A stretch of DNA of 64,000 nt from Lucifuga dentata (lineage: Eukaryota > Chordata > Actinopteri > Ophidiiformes > Bythitidae), in contig VXCM01001550.1 in NCBI GenBank assembly GCA_014773175.1, positions 16,231 to 80,230 of the forward strand, in the 5' to 3' direction. The position numbers were made by a program, and so were the translations under genes. Below, piece after piece: positions 38,679 to 50,837 of the stretch. Under the pieces are notes generated by a model. That model made no database searches. It had not been told where the DNA came from and worked only from the letters and a program-made list of their open reading frames with translations. Numbering within the stretch: position 1 is the stretch's first letter; each line of letters begins with the position of its first letter.

Positions 38679-40847
38679 AACTCTATCACAGTTTACAGTC
38701 CAGAGTGGCTTTATTCATTTTATTGTATGTATGTATCAGTCTTCACTTTCTGTAATTACTTATCACTCTTTTACAAAGTGACTTTAGTGGTTTAGAGGTT
38801 TTTGGTTTTTTTTTTGATCAAGTTACATTTTTTTTTTTTAGTCATCCATGAAATTAATACCATGATTTTTCTGAGTTTACCTTATTTTCTGTTGTGGTTT
38901 TAGCTCATCTTTCAGAGCTGTTTAAGGGGTGACCTGTCGCAAGCATTCTGAGGTCAATCTAATGAGAAGTGAGTTCTCGTAAAGTACGACAGCCTGTAGG
39001 TATGAAGTCTTATAATGGCATTTCGATAGGTATTATAGCAAAAGTTACAGTTGTGTATATCTGTGTTTATATGCTGTTGTGTGTCTGTTTTTAGATAGCA
39101 AGTTCTCTCAATTTTGACAAGATTGTCCTGAGTGGCCTTCTCAATCCCGAGCTTTCACGATCTCCAATCCTCCATCCTGTCTCAGTTTAATGAATTGATC
39201 TCAAAGTGAAGATGCAGCTTTTCAAACCTATATTTGATGTTTTCTGCATTTGCAGAAAAACAACTTCCTCTCACACAAGTTCCGTGCATTCCCCTGTGAT
39301 TTAAGTATTCAGCTATATCAGAAAAGAAGCCAGTAGGGAGTAGGAATTTGGAAAAGTTTCTGCCACAGTAGCTTTATATACAAACTTAAGCCCCTGTACT
39401 TCGGTGCTTCATTATATTGTTAATCCTGAAGCAAGGTTTCTGTTTTGGTGGATTTGGTGATGCTGTGTATGGATAGGTGGTCATTTAAAAATGTGTTTTC
39501 ATAGTACATATCCCAGCTTTCCATTTGACTGTGCAGAAACAAAATGCTTTACAGGATCTACTCTGGTAGAAATTCATTAGTAGAGACATTCATTTGTACC
39601 ACTGAGACCAAAAACAAACCAGCATGCATCAGCTGTTTTAGAGGATAATCATCAGCAACAACAATAACGAAACAAAGAAAACCTGAATACTGAACACTTG
39701 GTTGAATTTGCATGGATACCACTGCAGCTCATTTTAGGTCTTCGTACACAAGTTTAGACTGTTCACAGCTACCAAGTCCGTCCATTGAAAGCTTGACTCG
39801 ACTTGCGTACTGTTGCAGGATACAGCAGGTCACTTTTGTTTATAAGTTTATTATTGTAAAATTAAAAGAAAGTGTATCCAGCATAATTAATAGGACAAAT
39901 ACACTGACACAAAACAATTAGAAGTAAATACAGTATATTAAATTAGAAGTGTCCTCCAAGATTAGCAGTTAGTGAGCGAGCCACCATCTTTCCACAGAGA
40001 TTCAGAGCTTCCAGGAGAGTGATAATGCCACACAGACACAACATATTTGGTTTTATATCAGCAAAGCAGTGATTATTTGGAACATAATGAGGAAACAGAT
40101 TGACAGTGAGGACGTTGATTATAAAGAGCTGTGTGTGCCTGCGTCTTTTGCTGCGTGTTTGTCCATGTTATCCAGCTTGTATGATCATGTAGTTGTTGAT
40201 ATTTCTAACAAGTGGGAAGTAGGATACTCAATGTTAAGTTGTCAGGTCGACTGGATGACAACATAACGAAAGACAGAATACACCAAAATTTGCAAGGGGA
40301 GAAAGATGACTTTAAGAATGATAATTTTGTAACCCCACTACACCTGAATTGAGTGGGCTCTAAGTCTAATGCTGGACCAAACAGCCTGTTATTTAAAAAA
40401 AACAAAAAACAAAACTTTTTGTTTAAGTGTTGCTAGAGACAACAAACACCAGACAACCCGCCATGAAAATTCCCTTCTGGTACTCCAGATGGCAAGTGAT
40501 TACCAATCAAAATGCAAAGGTTATTCTGAATGATGTGGTAGCGTTGATAAGCAGGCAGGAGGCCTGTTATCAGTTGTCATTAGGCTAATAATTCAGAAAA
40601 TGGAGATTTAACAGTAAAACAGAAGTACATTTAAAAATAAGAAAAGGTCCTAGGCATAGCTGTCGAAAAATAGGGACATTTTTTTATAAGAAATTATAAA
40701 CTTTTAAAATTCAAGATGCAAGTGCGGTCCTTCAGGTTCACCTTTAAGCTGCCACAGATTGTGTTCATTTTGTCCTGTTGGTAGGATTGAAGCAAAAATA
40801 GCACTGCAGAAAAGTACTGCAGAAACAGCCCCTTTTCATTTGAAGCT

Positions 40848-40892
40848 CAAAAGTGGCAGGACAGGACCTGCCANCAGGACCTGCCACTTTTG
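40848..40892. repeat. 13-bp hairpin broken by a contig join
   Basis: CAAAAGTGGCAGG at 40848-40860 pairs with CCTGCCACTTTTG at 40880-40892. Between them is N 40874 with a 12-bp exact overlap (CAGGACCTGCCA) on both sides. Collapsing the overlap leaves a hairpin with a 6-nt loop. Confidence 0.75.
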
Positions 40893-42212
40893 TAATGGTT
40901 GTAGAACAAACTGATAGATTGTAAAGAACTGCTTGTGCAATCAGACAAGCTTATGCAGAGGACTTACATCAGAGTGAGAATTACACAGAAATTGTATTTT
41001 GTACAAAAACCAGCATAGGTTCTTTGCAGGCTGGAAGGAGAGAATTTGTAGCAATGGTTGGATTTTGAAAGCCTCACACATCTGGATCATATCTCACAAG
41101 TTCAGTTTTCAATATGAGATTTAAGTCCAAAAACAGTCATTTGAGAACCAGTTCAGTGTTCAGGATGTACCAAAACTGGTAAAGTAATCCTTAAAGCTGA
41201 CCTTGAAGCATATGGCATACCCCAAGTTTTTTGTTCCAGAACAGCTGATAAGAATTAGTTGAACCTGATTTAAGCACTTTCACGGTCAAAATAGAACTCC
41301 ATCCTCCCTGCAGCACTGATAACACAATTCACCATGTCAGTGAGAGAACAAAAGAGTGGAGCTTCCTTTTTTTTTTTTTTTTAAANCTTTTTTTTTTTTT
41401 TTTAAACATCTTTAATAACAAAATTGAGAGAACAGAGCCTCCTGTATCACACCAGTGGGGATGAAATATTAATGAGTGCATATGCACATAATTGTTGGAA
41501 AAAATGTGTCACAGTAGCAGCAGCAGTTCAGGAGTGTGAATAGAAATGAGAAAAATTGCTGACAGAATCAAAGCGTAAGTTGATAGCAAAAGTTCTATAA
41601 AGCTGAGCCCACTCATTCACCATTTACCAGACTTAGGTTTCCGAATTGGATGATAAAGTGGAATGTCATATTTTTCTATTAATTCAACTGTAATCTGTTG
41701 GGGACTAAAAATGCTTGGCAGTAACTTAAGATGAAGACAAAAACAGTTCAAACTGATTAGGGATATTTTGCTTATAGCTAGACACACTTTGTTGTTTTAA
41801 TTGTGGCCTTGTAGGCTTGCCTATTCTGTTTTTAGCTGCAGATTAAAACAGTTCAAACACTTGCTATTCACATAATCTCCTTCATTTATCAGTGGAGCTG
41901 CAGAAATGAGTTCTGTCAATGTAGGAAATATAAGCCTTCACACAGAGTAATTTGTTGTTGATTCTGTGGAATTATTATTTGATGATGGTCCTTACAAGGA
42001 AAAAAACAGTAACATCTGCAGAGATACTCATCAGAGACGAGAAACAGTGACTGGCATGAAGTTGGAGTGTTGGAATGATAGAATATATTATGTAATGTAA
42101 ATTAATAGAAAATAATACATTTATATTTATAAACATTATTTATAGAAATATAAATAATATATATAATATAAAATATGTATGTTTTGCTGGTGGACAGCCT
42201 ATTTGTTGCCTT

Positions 42213-42263
42213 CAGAATCTTAAAACTTGATGTTTTAAGATTCTGTTTTATGAATCTTAAAAC
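42213..42263. repeat. perfect 14-bp hairpin plus third copy of the arm
   Basis: CAGAATCTTAAAAC (42213-42226) and its reverse complement (42232-42245), 5-nt loop. GAATCTTAAAAC recurs in direct orientation at 42252-42263. Confidence 0.9.
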
Positions 42264-42567
42264 ATGATGTTTTTCCAGTTTGGTAACTGCAAGAAAAGAC
42301 CACAGACAAACCGAGGAGCTGCAAGTTTCTCTAGTCACGTGTGGGACATGTATGTTGTCTGTGCCAGACCATAGTGAAAATCGTGGAATGGATTTGCAGA
42401 GCTATGATTTTGAAATCGATATACTGATGTTTAGTCAGACTGCATGTATGCATCTGCATCTGTGTATCCATGTCATGGTTTTTATTTGTTACTTGTTGGT
42501 GTGTCAGTAGCGTCATGTTGAAGTTCTGAATCCATACTGCAGGCTGTAGTGATTGATTTATTAGTTG

Positions 42568-42568
<1 letters not shown>

Positions 42569-42608
<40 letters not shown>
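42569..42608 (+). repeat. (CT)n microsatellite
   Basis: About 20 CT units. Confidence 0.97.
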
Positions 42609-42611
<3 letters not shown>

Positions 42612-43555
42612 ATCTGTAGCTCAGGCTCCACGATGTGGTAACTAGGTGGTAGTGCTTTTCCTACCCATTACAACATAGTGCATTACATTCTGGATGCACT
42701 GGATAACAGATAGACTTGTAATATATTCATTCATTTGATAAAACAAATGCAGCATAATAAACTTAATAAGTGATATTCTGTCAAATGTTATTCAACTTTA
42801 CCTTATTTCTAAAATCAGTATTATATTGGAAGGAAAGCACCACTACAATTCTAGAGTAGGGGTTTCAGTCTAGTGCATATATATATATTTTTTTTTTTTT
42901 TACATTTTTCCTACCAATTAACAATTTCATGTATGACTTAAGATGGTTCCTGCACTATTAGATGTTGTTGTTACATATTGACCAGCTGATTGATTAATTT
43001 TTTAGAGCACAGGTAATGCACAATCAGAAGTGTACATTTCCTACACTTGCTTTTTTTTTTTTTTTTTCCCCAATGTTATGGGGGGGCTGAGAGACAGGCA
43101 GTTTACACATACAGTATACTCAGATTCCTATGCGTAAGTTAGAGTTTTCAATTTGGGGAAACCAAAGCAGATCCATGCAGACACTGAGAGAACATGCTCC
43201 ACAAACAAACATCATGTCCCAAAGTCACGTTTAGAACTCAGGAACAGCCACCCTCACATTTTAATGTAATGTAGTCTTACTTAAATGTAAAGACATAAGG
43301 GGCCAGATTCATAGAACTTATTCCCTTATTTACATGTCAGGGGAGCTATCCATTAAAAACACTGTCACAAAAAAATGAAGGCTGTTTCATTCATGTATTT
43401 GCCTCACATGTTAGTGATCAATGAATTTAATAGATCAATCCACTCAGCTGATCAGTCAGTCTTTAAATGATGAGTTTTGATCCGATGTCACACACATTCT
43501 CGTGGTGCAGAGCTTATTCATTAAGCCTCATCTTCAGTGCTCTCCCACTGCACGT

Positions 43556-43558
<3 letters not shown>

Positions 43559-43593
<35 letters not shown>
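43559..43593 (+). repeat. (CA)n microsatellite
   Basis: About 17 CA units, 0.8 kb before shank3 exon 2. Confidence 0.97.
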
Positions 43594-43594
<1 letters not shown>

Positions 43595-44370
43595 ACCTGC
43601 CACTCCTTCACCCCATGCACACAGCAGTCACACATTATGGAGGTTAATGTGTGCGTTTACCTCTCATTTTAGTGTCAAACTTTTAAATTGTGCAGCGCAG
43701 AAGGAGTATTTTTATTTTACTTTGCCGATTTAACATGTCAATATCACTTTAACACCAGATGAAGCATTATAAAGCATGACTTGTAAATATGAATCAGCTC
43801 ATTAACTCGCTGATCTTCATTGGCTTTTAAGTGTCACACACCTTACAACAATGCTACCTTAGTGGAACACCGGTCCACTGATTAATGGAGGCAAAGCTTA
43901 TGAATGAGCTTCAATTATCGCTGCACTTAGTGTGACACTGTGTGATTACTGTGGGTTTTTTTTAAGAATCCTCTCACAGTGTGTGTTGCTCAAAGCTTGT
44001 TGTCAGAAGAGTATTTTAATAAGGGCTACTCTTATAATCTGATTTTGATTGCATCAGCAGTGTGTCTGCTGTTGGCTTTTAGAATGACCTTTAGTGAACA
44101 TTAATAGCAAAATGTTAGCACACATTTTTGAATTACTTAGCAATAATAAAAGGTCTAGCTTGGTATTATCTTCTGCCCTGACCACTGCATTTTATGAATA
44201 AGACCCTGTTTAATATTTTAGCACATTTCTCGAGGTTTAAAAGCTATATTTATGCAAATCAGTAAAATAACACTCTTCAAGCTCTACCTGAAGTGTGATA
44301 TATGTGTAGTATTTAGTAAAATGAAAAATGCTTAACCCTTTCCTCTTCTTCTGTGTTCTTTCCTCTATAG

Positions 44371-44574
44371 AAATGCTTGAAATTTAATGTGGATGCTCCT
44401 ATCTGGCTGTCCAAACAGCGGATTCTTTGTACTCTGAACCAGAGCCTGAAGGATGTACTCAACTATGGCCTGTTCCAGCCGGCTTACAACGGCAAGGCTG
44501 GCAAGTTTCTAGATGAGGAAAGACAGCTAAGGGAATATCCATTCCCTTCAATCGCTCCTGTACCTTACCTGGAG
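44371..44574 (+). CDS. shank3: shank3 coding exon 2 (core of SPN domain)
   Basis: This 204-bp, 68-codon exon starts KCLKFNVDAPIW and ends PVPYLE, exactly the length and boundaries I recall for human SHANK3 exon 2. It contains the family signatures LNQSLKDVLNYGLFQPA and AGKFLDEERQLREYP. It makes most of the ubiquitin-like SPN fold, which in SHANK3 binds GTP-loaded Ras/Rap and packs against the ankyrin repeats. Lys22 (first residue of this exon) and Leu68 (in FLDEE, the position of human L68P) are both kept. The acceptor is a strong pyrimidine tract ending CTATAG at 44370; the donor is GTAGGT at 44575. Both ends are phase 0. Reading the frame past the donor gives unrelated residues, confirming the exon end. 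Confidence 0.96.
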
Positions 44575-46107
44575 GTAGGTCCACTGGGGGATCATGGGTA
44601 TGTATAAGGTTTTTAAGAGTGTGAGCAGGTCATTTTCCTCATAGATGCTAACCGTTGTTGTCATCTGTCAGTCATCCTGTTGCCACTGAAAAGTAGCTGA
44701 TGAAGTCTTTTTGATGTTGTATAAGTTGTGTATGTATTACTGATGCATATATGTGCTCACACAGCATATGGTTGGGAGTGTGTTTTTGTGTGTGTTTATG
44801 TCCTTGTGCATGCAGTGTTTTTGTTCTGTCATGATGTGTCAGTCAAACGCAGCAGCAGCAGTAATCCTACGCTCAATGAAAGTGTTTTATCTGCCACCGC
44901 TGTCATCACCCAGAGATAATTGTAGTGCTTGTCCATCATTGTTTGTGATCAGAGACAAAAATTGATATAAAGACCTGTGGCTTTATAGACAGTAGTGTAA
45001 AAATGTCAGGTGTTATTGTGACTGGCAGGCGTTTTTCACTAATTTTATGATGTGTCAGGAAATGGAGAACCTAATAAAAATGTATTCGTCCCCTTGAGCT
45101 TCAGTTTTTTCATCAGACCGTGTATGGGGAGATTATTATTTAACTACGCTACTGCTTGCTCAGAAATTCTAAAATGTCTCTTTAATTAATTAAGAACATA
45201 TCCTTTCAATTGTGGGCCAATGTGGGCATGTCTCTACTGAAGCAGGTGTGTCTTTTCTCTCCTGTGGGTGTGTCTGTTCCATGTGGGCAGGTTTGTCCAT
45301 TGCAGATATGTTTCTGCTGATGTGGGCATGTTCATCCCATTGTGAGATATGGGTGCATCTCTCCTCTTTTTTTGTCTCTTCCTATGTCTCTTCTCCTGTC
45401 CAACCTGAGATTCAAACTCCAGTCTTCCAGTTGTTAAATGGGTACTTAAACACTGCACCATGACACAGTGGTAAACATTTATTCAGGTGTTTCTACATTT
45501 AAATGTAGAGGAAGAGCTACATGTAGAGGAGGAGAACTCATCTTTCTCTTGGCTTGTGCACTTAATTTTACCATGTTAGAACAATGTGAAATGCTTGATG
45601 CAAATTGCTACATTGATTTTCTTTGTTGAAGATACACGTTATTTTTTAGAACGTAGTACCTGCTTGGATTAGATTGCATATTAATTTCTTTTTCCATCCC
45701 TCTGCACTGACATGGAGCACATAGAGGAACCCAAGAACATCACAACCACTGCTTAACCTGCATTTTCCCTACACTGCAAAGTAGCAAAAATATATGTATA
45801 TCTCAGTCATTTCTGTAGCCTCAGACAAGAGTCTGCTCTGAATATTCAGCTGATTTTTAGGATTTGTTTTCTAACCTAGGAATGGTGTTGAAGGGTGATG
45901 TTATAAGGTAGGATTGATAAGGCTGTATATGTAGCTGTTGTTAAATCAGCAAAGTAAGCTTTAGAGCTCCACATTTTAACACACTGACACTAACATAAGA
46001 AAGATAAGAGATACACACACTGGGAGTCTGGCACACATGATGGTGTGTTTTTGTGTGATGGTGTGTTTTATGAATTGCTTCCCTGACATGTGAATAAAGA
46101 AATAGGC

Positions 46108-46147
46108 CCAGCCACAGTTTGCCTCTTTCAAGGCAAACTGTGGCTGG
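46108..46147. repeat. perfect 16-bp hairpin
   Basis: CCAGCCACAGTTTGCC at 46108-46123 and its exact reverse complement at 46132-46147, with an 8-nt loop, in shank3 intron 2. Confidence 0.92.
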
Positions 46148-46246
46148 TAATTGCCATTTATGAATGAGGAAACATGACTGCATGATGCTATTTGCCCTTA
46201 TCGACGTGGTAAATTTTGTGTCGTGTTTTATGAATTCCCCCATTTA

Positions 46247-46905
46247 TTAAAGAATCATCCCATCCATTTTGTATGTTTGAGCCTAATATATTCAATTTTC
46301 ATACATGTTATGTTACTGACAATCATTTCCCAAAGGATAAAACCACATTTCAGCTTGCCTGATATTGTGCAAAGTCTCTTAATTTTTCAAAATCAAATAT
46401 TCAAGTGATACACCCACCTTAAAAATTGATGTTTCGCCTGCTAATAGTTACNTTTCAAAATCAAATATTCAAGTGATACACCCACCTTAAAAATTGATGT
46501 TTCGCCTGCTAATAGTTAGCAAAATTATGAAGTCATGGTCGTTAAAATTTTTTGATAAACGCAGGTGTTCTTTTGGGACTATATTCCCCGATGGAGACAT
46601 GCATTCACTCCATGCTTTTTAATGTGCTTAAACGCTAAAATTACAAAACTTCGAAAAACCTGAATATACATCTTGTTCGTGATGATGGATTACCTATCCC
46701 AAGAATGTTTCAAGTATCAAGAAGTTGATTTTAATAGCGTACCAGAATGAACTGAAACCAATGGCGGTCTGGAAGGTAGGAAAACATTTTTTTAACTCAC
46801 CTTTCCAGTAGTATGCTTTGGGAAATGATTGTCAGTAACGTTATATGTATGAAAATGGAATATATAAGGCTCAAACATGCAAAATGGATGATATGATCCT
46901 TTAAA
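46247..46905 (+). mobile_element. long-TIR MITE family, copy 2
   Basis: Same orientation as copy 1. The left end has TTAAAGAATCATCC and TTTTGTATGTTTGAGCC; the right end has CTCAAACATGCAAAATGGAT and ATCCTTTAAA. It shares TTCAAAATCAAAT, GGGACTATATTCC and GGCGGTCTGGAAGGTAGGAA blocks with copy 1. A false duplication of about 66 bp around N 46452 inflates its length. Confidence 0.82.
46385..46518 (+). other. false 66-bp duplication at contig join
   Basis: 46385-46450 and 46453-46518 are identical around N 46452 inside MITE copy 2. Confidence 0.9.
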
Positions 46906-48330
46906 CTCCTCTGTTCATATGACCCAGTGTACAGTAAAAAGAAAAAGAGTATGACTCAAAGTCCTGACCAGGGATTTAATTTATCAAAGCGTGTGTTGCA
47001 CAAGTACTTAATCAGTGCGTTTAAGAACTTCCCAAACATACAGTAAAGTTGGTCTTAATCAAACATGCATATGGACATCTGTACGCAGTGAAGTCTCATC
47101 AGCTCAGGCACATAAATGCACATTTGTATATATCATTGCCCCCAAATCTCCTCTTTATGAGAAGCAACATTTCTTTGAAAGGACTAGTAATGTAATGTAG
47201 AACCTGACAGACATTTGCGAATTGGCAATTTTACCTCGAGCTTATCCAAGGAGAAAAAGACAGAATGGGGCCAGGCGACATATGCTGTGAATGCTGTGCC
47301 ACCCATAACAAAAGCTGTGGCAGAAGTGAAGAAGTGAGTTTGACCTCAACGTGAAAGATTAAAACAGAAATGCTTCACACAAAAGAGTAGTCAGTATCAC
47401 AGGTGCTGTGGAACTGATGGATGTCATCAGTATTATTAGTTGTGCTGACATGGCTGACAGCAGTTTATGATTCTCTTATTTAGGAGTCATTTGGGTGTGA
47501 TTGCACTCTACCACTAATGGATTGTGAAAATGCAGTACAAACTAAGTAGCATTTCAAAAAAACAATGGACATTCTCAGGCATAAGAACCAATCAATAAAT
47601 CTGATTTTGTCTAGATAGGATCCAGTATAAAGTTTGACTGATAATAAATGATGCACCAGGATTTTTGTCTCATGAGATCTCCAGTATTTGCTGTTCAAAA
47701 TGTACAAAACAAAAGAAAAATAAAAATGGTTACGTTCTCATTTCACTCTAAACCTCTATAGAATCATTTCAGTAATAAATCCTAGAATTTTGTCATTTTC
47801 TCATTACTTGCTTGGTGTTCTGTTGTCAGAATTGTGTGCAAAATACATTCAGCACCTTTTCCTCAGTGCTCAGCTGTCTGTTCTTTGCAAAATTTCTAGT
47901 TATACAACAACAGTTTTTCAGACTCAGTGAAACGAGAAAAACAATCATGAGTTGCTTAACTCTCCCCAAAATGAATGCACTGTTTTTTAATTCACGTGGT
48001 AAATGTTTTGTTGTTTTGCAAATTACTTATATTCCACAGTCAAACTGCAAGGTAGCTGTGTCAAGCTGGATATAAAATGGAGAAAAGATGAGAGGAGAGG
48101 AGGGCAACTGGAAAAAGATGACAGCTGCATCAGGGAGATATTTGGTTCCCTAATATCATTCCATGGTTGTTAAATTCAGAATATCTCTGTTTATCTTTTT
48201 TTTTCTCACTCTCTGACGTGTACGTGCACAGAGACACACACATCAGCACAAGTCATATTCATTGAAATCAATTTGACGTGAAGTACTTTGATGATAAATG
48301 AGTTTGATAATAAACAGTATTATCCTGTCA

Positions 48331-48450
48331 CCGTGGCGACCTGTCCACGGCGTACCTTGCCTCTCGCCCTGTGACTGCTGGGATAAGCTGCAGCCCCCCG
48401 CGACCCTGAATGGGATAAATGGTTACAGAAGGTGGATTGATGGATGGATC
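48331..48450 (+). repeat. fish interspersed repeat tail
   Basis: Contains GACCTGTCCACGGCGTACC, GCCTCTCGCCC, GCTGCAGCCCCCCGCGACC and a GGATTGATGGATGG tail, the familiar 3' part of a very common fish repeat. It is much more GC-rich than its surroundings. Confidence 0.75.
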
Positions 48451-48592
48451 TCGTCACTGTTTTTTTTTTATTTTTTTTGTTTTGTTTGTTTGGTTTTTTT
48501 TTGTTTTTGTTTTTTGAGCAGTCAAGACACAAAAAATGAAAAGGTACAAGCTAAAATGCTTAGCATCATATGTTTGTTTTATTGTGTTTCAG

Positions 48593-48664
48593 TTCCGCTA
48601 TAAAAGACGTGTCTACACTCAGACCTACCTGGATGAAAAGCAGCTGTCTAAGCTTCACACTAAG
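48593..48664 (+). CDS. shank3: shank3 coding exon 3 (SPN end and linker to ankyrin repeats)
   Basis: A 72-bp, 24-codon exon encoding FRYKRRVY through KQLSKLHTK. FRYKRRVY is SHANK3-like (SHANK2 has RYKKRVY, SHANK1 RYKTRVY), and LHTK is the shared end of this exon in the family. The acceptor ends TTTCAG at 48592 and the donor is GTAAGA at 48665; both boundaries are phase 0. It closes the SPN domain and enters the linker before the first ankyrin repeat. The next exon, expected to encode the start of the ankyrin repeats, was not found by 64000, so the gene continues outside the window. Confidence 0.95.
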
Positions 48665-50412
48665 GTAAGACCAAGCAGCTGCATTACATGCTCCATCACC
48701 CTGAAGAGATCCTGCTTTGTGGCACTTCCCAGTGTCTCATACACACAACATCAAATGCTTTTCATGTATTATGATGGGCAAGTGGTTACAGCAATGATAC
48801 CAACTGAACAAATGTTCTTAGGTTTAACCCCTGCAGCAGCTCTGTTTCATCTCTCTAAATTGTTCTTGAGCAAGACACTGAATTTCAAATCCTGCAAGTT
48901 CTTATAGATTAATTGGCCAAATACAATGTGAAATATATATTTCAAGATGAACTGCACACTACACTAACTGTACACTACAGTCAGTTCACCTGTGTAACAA
49001 GAGGCCATCTCTGCTACTCTACCATTTCAGTTCCTTGCCACTCCTTCAATTCTCTCTCCCCCAGTGAGCAAAGGCAGCAACAGTATTTATTTTTGCTTTA
49101 TTGCACTTATTTTTCTGGACAGCTGAAGGAAAAGATTGCAAAGCCAAATCTGTGTTCTTATTTCTACCAAAATAGTTAGCAGGTAGCACAGTAATTCTCT
49201 GACTTGTTTGCCTGACATGTAAAATATATTCTCCACAATCAGACGAATTGGAACTGGATCTTTTACAACACTAACTGGGGGATTTTCTCCCACTCTCAAC
49301 ACTCTATTTAGAATGGAGGAGAAAAGCTAAGGTTTATTTCCAACTTAAACCAAAGCTAAAGCAAGACAGTAAGACAGAATATCAGCATTTGTCCACCGAC
49401 AATCAAATACTTGATCAGACCAACATATCAACATATGCAATAGATGGCTGTAGGAGTCCTTGAAGTCCTTGAAGTGGATATGGGTACTTATTTGTGTTTT
49501 TGCTAGTGTACATGCGTAGGACAGGAAGACAGCAGAATTGAATGCATTTGCATGGAGCCCCATCAGAGGACAGGAGATTTACACTGGTAAGAAAGTTTAT
49601 ATAATGTTATATTTCTTGATTCCTGTACATTGTTGTTTTAAGCACATTTCAGTGCTTCAGTGGCAATACCAACAGCTTTTGTGATTCATTTTCCACACTT
49701 GCACACTATTTTTATCTTTTGCTAAAATTTCTTGTGGAAGCTAATATTGTTTAGAACTCATTTGCATTTTGCTGTTTATCCATGAATTCTAATTTCCCCC
49801 TGCTGCACCATCAGTGATTAAATACCCATGTTCAAATAACAAGGCTATGAACACTTTAAATGAGAAAGAAACAGAGCTGATAAACAGCAGCAGCAACTGC
49901 TCTACAGGCAGAATGTACAGTCGGCTCCTGTCCTGTCCAGCTGGACAAGTTCAAGACTAACAAAGTAAGGAGCCGTTAAATCCCAGAGGTGATTCAGATG
50001 CAAAAGCAGCCACTAATCCTGGGGTTCGCCCCCTCTCAACATGATATATGGATTATGATATGACTGTGCATTCACTAGTGCAGCGATCTTGTTGTTGTGT
50101 GTCACCAGCTTGCTGAGAGTCTGTCTCTTAAAGCCAGTATACCCGCTGCCAATTGTGAGTGTTTCTGTACATAGCGTGGAACAACACTGATCCAGTAGTC
50201 CAATTACTAACAGTAATAGAGATGAGCTCAGCTTTATCTTTACAACTGCAACCACAAGGAATCTCTGGACATACTATATGGGATTATGGGAAATGCAGTA
50301 TGAATAGTAACCACAAGCCTCCCCATGCTGTGTAACAAACTTCAAATGACCAGTAAAACTTACTGTTCTTAAATCAGTCTTCCTCTTCATGGATATATAG
50401 TATTGATACTAC

Positions 50413-50837
50413 AGGTCTTCACAGGTCCGAAGTTTGGGACCTAATCTGAAAGAGATCCATGGAAAACCTACCTGAACCCAACGTGCATAAATCACTTTTC
50501 AGAAAAAGAGACCTGACCTGAAAGTGACTTCGATCCAAAATAGACTTGATAATCTGACCAGATCCAAAAACACTGGCAGCAGCATTATGCTCCACCTAGA
50601 AACAAGCAGATTTTTTTTCAACTTGTTCCTTACATCGGCAAAGATTGCTTCCATTTTTCCTTTCAGTTTGCTCTCCTTGTCTCCCCTCAGAGTTCATGTT
50701 GTCCACTTGGGTATAAGACATAGATCTGTGGCAACAGCAGTGGGCTCTACCCAACCCCTTTAGACTGAATGGAACTTAGACCCTTCCCAACTTAAGCCCT
50801 GGGTGGGGTCTCAAACTGAGTGGACCTGTGCAGACCT
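50413..50837. mobile_element. candidate TIR element
   Basis: Ends AGGTCTTCACAGGTCC and GGACCTGTGCAGACCT are inverted with one mismatch. The match continues imperfectly inward (AGTTTGGGACC against GGTCTCAAACT). No transposase. Probably a degenerate MITE. Confidence 0.5.

Larger units (their letters stand above)
15209..44370 (+). other. shank3: shank3 intron 1 (about 29.2 kb)
   Basis: Bounded by GTAAGA at 15209 and CTATAG at 44370, both phase 0. It contains the non-LTR remnant at 20195-21690, MITEs at 29512, 30520 and 31583, and many microsatellites, but no other coding exon I recognise. A long first intron is usual for SHANK genes and may hold enhancers. Confidence 0.9.
32106..44370. other. 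repeat-poor distal half of shank3 intron 1
   Basis: About 12 kb with microsatellites and contig joins but no transposon that I recognise. Candidate location for conserved intronic enhancers; conservation cannot be judged from one sequence. Confidence 0.5.
44575..48592 (+). other. shank3: shank3 intron 2 (about 4.0 kb)
   Basis: Bounded by GTAGGT at 44575 and TTTCAG at 48592. It contains a TG-containing stretch near 44.75-44.82 kb, a 16-bp perfect hairpin at 46108-46147, MITE copy 2 and a fish repeat tail at 48331-48450. No other exon was recognised. Its true length is about 66 bp shorter, because the copies flanking N 46452 are an assembly duplication. Confidence 0.9.

Noticed and set aside
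49087..49179. Possible shank3 exon 4 (LKEKIAKPN)
   Set aside because: Superficial likeness only; lacks the ankyrin start motif and a proper donor, and the frame ends quickly.
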